From: Moraxellaceae bacterium | Lineage (GTDB): Bacteria > Pseudomonadota > Gammaproteobacteria > Pseudomonadales > Ketobacteraceae | Direction: 5' to 3' | Assembly (NCBI GenBank): GCA_002402125.1 | Contig: NVVG01000090.1 | Coordinates: 6,536-17,211 of the forward strand | DNA: 10,676 bases | Shown: positions 7,517 to 10,676 of the stretch, piece after piece | How the letters are laid out: each line of letters starts with the position of its first letter | How positions within the stretch are numbered: the first letter of the stretch is position 1 | Notes under the pieces: generated by a model | The model's input: the letters and a program-made list of their open reading frames with translations, nothing else | What the model was told of the DNA's origin: nothing | Database searches by the model: none | Position numbers and translations under genes: made by a program

Positions 7517-10500
7517 GCTGCGTCAACCTCATCTGATCCGACACATTGCGCGACCCCAGAAATATCAGTATTGAGTTCAAGTAATGCCGTTTTTCCAATA
7601 TCAGATGCCAATGAAAACAAATCCTCAACTTCAAGAATCAGTACTACCCTGCCATCCCCTAAAATGGACGCTCCACCTACACCAGGAAGGTCTGTCAGCT
7701 GTTTATGCGTATCTTTGATAAACAATTCTTGACGTTGGTAAGAACTGCCGATGATTACACCTATACGCTGTTTACCCACTGACAATACAGCAACCACTAA
7801 TGATTCCTCTGTGCTGTCTTGGCCCCCCTGGTACCCCAGTAGCGGTCCCAATCGGTAAACGGGTAGGAATCTTTCGCGTAACACAATCGCTTGATAACCT
7901 TTTACCCACTGAACATCGGCGCGTCTAATTTCTATCATCTCTGATACATATCGCTCAGGAATAGCCATCAACTGTCCAGATGAACGTACCAAAACGGTAT
8001 CTTGAATAGCCGCCGACAATGGCAGTACTAAGGTAAAACAGGAGCCCTTTCCTAGTTCCGAATGAACCATTACCTCCCCGCCCATTTTCATTACGTTAGT
8101 GCGTACTACATCCATTCCAACGCCACGACCGGATGTTTCTGTAATTTTTTCAGCAGTGGAAAAACCAGGCGCGAAGATAAACTGCATAAGTTCTTGTTGG
8201 TTCATTTTCTGCAGCGCCTCTGCGCTAGCCAATCCATTTTTCAAGGCTTTAGCCTTTACCGCGTCAATGTTGATACCGCAACCATCATCGGTAATGGTAA
8301 CCTTTACTGAATTTCCTTGCTGTCTGGCCTCCAGCGACACACATGCCTGCTCAGGTTTTCCTGCTGCAAGCCTGTCAGCCGGCAATTCAATGCCGTGATC
8401 AACACTGTTTCGAACCATGTGCATTAATGGATCACTCAGTACATCAACCATTGCTTTATCTATACGCACATCCTGCCCTAACAACTCCAATTTCACTTGT
8501 TTCCCTTGGGCTTTTGCAAGGTCTCGAACAGAGCGAGGAAAACGTTTAAATACAGTTTCCATTGGCACAACACGAAGCGCTAGTGCGCTGTCCTGGAGTT
8601 GACTTAATACGGCATGTAGTTTTTCGTCTACTTGATCAAAGCTCTTAAATTGCTGCTCCAATACGCCAAGATTCTCTAAAAAACATTCGTTATTGAAATC
8701 AGTACTGATTATTTCATTGGCCATTTTTTTTAAAGCGGTAATAGCAACGTTTACACCGTCATAATGAATGGTATGACTCAACATGCCACGAATCGAAACC
8801 ATTTCACCAATTTGACTCATAAATTGATCTAACGCTGCGCCACTTACACGCAGCATGCTCATATCTTTTGCAGGTGCATTAGTAGTCGCGGATACAACAA
8901 CCTTTTTTTCTTCCACATGCCGAAGGCAAACAACGAGTTTTATATACTTGTGCTCTGGATCCATTTGCTTCATCGCATTTCGCATCTCTCCTTCGCTATG
9001 CTCTGTCAGCAATAAACAGTCACTCCAAGGCTTACCATCAACAAACACGGTGCTATTAGTGACCAACTCAACATCAGAATCTACCCATTGTAGGAAGGCT
9101 AAGGTAAATTCTTCCGACTCTTCTAGATTAACCAACGCTTCATAAATTATTTTCGACTCTTCAAGCGCTCCTTGAATATGAACAATATTTTCTACCGACA
9201 TACAATCTTCAAATATGGGGTTGATATCAATTTTTTTAGTAAGATCTTTAAATGAAATAGTAGTTTCGTCATCAACACTGCAATTTTTCTGCTTTATTGC
9301 ATCCCATATATTCTCATGAAGATCGTTCCAATCAACGGAGATAGAAGTTTTATCGTTACTTCCGTCGACCAAGCCACATTCGCTTTGCGCGATACTGACA
9401 GCGTTGATAAGTAGTTTTATCAAATCTGATTCAGGAACCGCTTGGCCATGATTTATGTGATTGCAGGCTTCAGCCACCGTCAACAATAATTGTTTACTGG
9501 TATCACTAGCGTCCAATATACGCAGGTAATTATTTAAAACACTGGCTTTTTCAGCGGTATCTATCGCTAGAGTGACTAATTCTGGCATATCGGTCGAAAT
9601 ATTATTTTCCGAGCTCGTAGAAATTTTGAGTAATTGCTCCGCTAACTCTTGGAAAAGTCCTTCAATCATATTTACTGTACAGGCTTGTAATTTCGCTACT
9701 AAGGGCGAGATTCCACACTCCTGCTTTACTTCCTGTTCGACTATTCGAGCTAGCTCTACAATATTCATCAATTGCGTAACAAATTTTTCGTGAATACTTT
9801 CGGTGATAGATTCCTTATTTGTAAGCAAATCAACTATTGATGAGAAAGACTCTGCTAACTGGGTAAACTCCATCGTTGTGGTGGCATGAACAAGGGTTTC
9901 GATGTCACCCAAGAGATCCGTTGTTGCTACCGATTCTGCATCAAATTCCTCAGTGAGAAGACCCGTAAGCTTCGGTAACTCTGAAGACAATAGTTCGGCA
10001 TAGAACTTCAGCATTTCAGGATCACTATGCACTCCAGAGCAATTTTGATCTGGCTCTGCAGGATCTGCTGAATCAGCTGAATCTGATAGTCGCGTTTGAT
10101 CATCAATTATATCATCTTCAACTGTAGCTTTCTCTACTGCCCCATTCGCAGAACTAAACATTTTTTCAAGCCGCAATATCAGCTCCTCTGCTGGTGGCTG
10201 ATCAGTTCGGGTTTCCGCCGCAAACTGCAAATGGTGTTTCAACGCATCGACGGCCGTCAATAGCGCGTCGGCTAGCGCAGAATCCATTGCAATAACGCCA
10301 TCTCGAACTAGCCCAAGTAGATCCTCTGCGTGATGAGATAAGGTTTCCATGCCTAACAAATCCATCGCTTTGGACAAACCCTTGATCGAATGAAAGGAGC
10401 GAAATAATTGATCAATATCTTCTCTTTGGGGCACATTAAACTCTGCCTCTACCAAGATAGGTTCGATCAAATCAAAATGTTCTTCAGATTCTATGAAGAA

Positions 10501-10533
10501 TTGTGCCCACAACGTTTCAATATAGTCAGACAT
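7513..10533 (-). CDS. cheA: CheA-type chemosensory histidine kinase with long linker
   Basis: A 1006-residue kinase that would autophosphorylate and pass phosphate to a response regulator under receptor control. Domains in order: HPt (about 5-125) with phospho-acceptor His48 in FRSFHSIKGLSKAMDL; a long region without recognised motifs (about 130-555); dimerisation domain (about 557-665, ending in ALRVVPMETVFKRFPR); HATPase with N box HMVRNSVDHGIE (Asn709), G1 box DDGCGI (749-754), and GFSTAEKITETSGRGVGMD (790-808); and CheW-like regulatory domain (about 838-980). All catalytic motifs look intact. CheA proteins are usually about 650-750 residues, so the excess is in the linker. There is no receiver domain, unlike ChpA/PilL or FrzE types. 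The ATG at 10531-10533 has only a weak ribosome site, and the upstream in-frame TAA at 10552-10554 excludes longer versions. It heads the visible chemosensory series and overlaps the CheW-like gene by 4 bp. Confidence 0.96.
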   Translation of the reverse strand: MSDYIETLWAQFFIESEEHFDLIEPILVEAEFNVPQREDIDQLFRSFHSIKGLSKAMDLLGMETLSHHAEDLLGLVRDGVIAMDSALADALLTAVDALKHHLQFAAETRTDQPPAEELILRLEKMFSSANGAVEKATVEDDIIDDQTRLSDSADSADPAEPDQNCSGVHSDPEMLKFYAELLSSELPKLTGLLTEEFDAESVATTDLLGDIETLVHATTTMEFTQLAESFSSIVDLLTNKESITESIHEKFVTQLMNIVELARIVEQEVKQECGISPLVAKLQACTVNMIEGLFQELAEQLLKISTSSENNISTDMPELVTLAIDTAEKASVLNNYLRILDASDTSKQLLLTVAEACNHINHGQAVPESDLIKLLINAVSIAQSECGLVDGSNDKTSISVDWNDLHENIWDAIKQKNCSVDDETTISFKDLTKKIDINPIFEDCMSVENIVHIQGALEESKIIYEALVNLEESEEFTLAFLQWVDSDVELVTNSTVFVDGKPWSDCLLLTEHSEGEMRNAMKQMDPEHKYIKLVVCLRHVEEKKVVVSATTNAPAKDMSMLRVSGAALDQFMSQIGEMVSIRGMLSHTIHYDGVNVAITALKKMANEIISTDFNNECFLENLGVLEQQFKSFDQVDEKLHAVLSQLQDSALALRVVPMETVFKRFPRSVRDLAKAQGKQVKLELLGQDVRIDKAMVDVLSDPLMHMVRNSVDHGIELPADRLAAGKPEQACVSLEARQQGNSVKVTITDDGCGINIDAVKAKALKNGLASAEALQKMNQQELMQFIFAPGFSTAEKITETSGRGVGMDVVRTNVMKMGGEVMVHSELGKGSCFTLVLPLSAAIQDTVLVRSSGQLMAIPERYVSEMIEIRRADVQWVKGYQAIVLRERFLPVYRLGPLLGYQGGQDSTEESLVVAVLSVGKQRIGVIIGSSYQRQELFIKDTHKQLTDLPGVGGASILGDGRVVLILEVEDLFSLASDIGKTALLELNTDISGVAQCVGSDEVDAA

Positions 10534-10548
10534 AATCGCGTACTCAGC

Positions 10549-10642
10549 GTTTTATAGGTAGAGTGTTATAGTCAGAATTTTATATCTGAATTTTATATCA
10601 GAGTTTTATAGTCAGAGTTTATAGCCAGACTTTGTAGTCAAT
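10549..10642. repeat. Degenerate tandem array of 12-16 nt units upstream of cheA
   Basis: About seven adjacent related units, + strand: 10549-10564 (GTTTTATAGGTAGAGT), 10565-10577 (GTTATAGTCAGAA), 10578-10590 (TTTTATATCTGAA), 10591-10603 (TTTTATATCAGAG), 10604-10617 (TTTTATAGTCAGAG), 10618-10630 (TTTATAGCCAGAC) and 10631-10642 (TTTGTAGTCAAT). On the cheA coding strand the consensus is about CTCTGACTATAAAA. The same core, TCTGACTATA, also occurs as the first codons of cheA after the ATG (10521-10530). Each unit offers a TATAAA-like -10 sequence, so the array could contain the cheA promoter or be an array of regulator sites; the role is inferred only from position. Confidence 0.85.
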
Positions 10643-10676
10643 TTGCAAGCCCAAGTACTTTACGTACGGTCTGGGT
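10638..10676 (-). CDS. Possible C-terminal end of a CheY-like response regulator (rest outside window)
   Basis: Reading the - strand from the window edge gives 12 codons, TQTVRKVLGLAN, then TGA (10638-10640). The V-R-K-V-L-G-L pattern resembles the final amphipathic helix of CheY-like receivers, and a response regulator directly upstream of cheA is a common arrangement. If real, the gap to cheA is about 104 bp and is filled by the tandem array, with the stop codon inside the last unit. Twelve residues are too few to be sure. Confidence 0.4.
   Translation of the reverse strand, partial: TQTVRKVLGLAN

Noticed and set aside
7370..7732. + strand open frame of 120 codons across the cheA/cheW junction
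   Set aside because: It overlaps two real genes antisense, has no credible ribosome site and low-complexity Ser/Thr-rich content typical of shadow frames.

Overview
The window is a chromosomal chemosensory locus from a Gram-negative bacterium. By eye the base composition is moderately AT-rich (low to mid 40s % G+C). Long membrane chemoreceptors with stacked HAMP units, a CheA with a very long linker and a neighbouring EAL-domain gene together suggest a marine or aquatic gammaproteobacterium. That is inference from gene style, not an identification.

Layout. At the left edge on the + strand is the 3' end of a c-di-GMP phosphodiesterase (EAL domain, 1-642), converging on everything else. A 9-bp perfect hairpin (744-765) sits between the converging genes. 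All other genes are on the - strand and read right to left: a possible last 12 codons of a CheY-like response regulator (10638-10676), CheA kinase (7513-10533), a divergent CheW-like adaptor overlapping cheA by 4 bp (7061-7516), a short receptor with almost no periplasmic part (MCP3, 5750-6976), a large dCache-type receptor (MCP2, 2852-5617) and a receptor with a helical periplasmic domain (MCP1, 782-2773). No CheB, CheR or CheD is visible, but they could lie beyond the right edge.

How they fit together. The three receptors differ in their sensory input: periplasmic helical bundle, periplasmic dCache, or mainly membrane and cytoplasm. They presumably feed the CheA/CheW complex encoded just upstream. 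MCP1 and MCP2 have nearly identical signalling tips and clearly share an ancestor over their C-terminal halves. MCP3 has a different tip sequence and apparently longer cytoplasmic arms. The output protein would be the response regulator whose tail may be visible at the right edge. Whether the system controls flagella, pili or another function cannot be read from this window.

Non-coding signals. The most unusual structure is in the gaps. Upstream of cheA is a degenerate tandem array of about seven 12-16 nt AT-rich units, each carrying a TATAAA-like core on the coding strand. Upstream of MCP3 is a separate array of four units with an exact 14-nt period. The upstream gaps of MCP1 and MCP3 share an exact 12-nt word (TTTTGAATTGAT, coding strand). 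No stretch over 300 bases lacks a gene. The 643-781 gap holds only the hairpin, and I see nothing convincing in 5618-5749.
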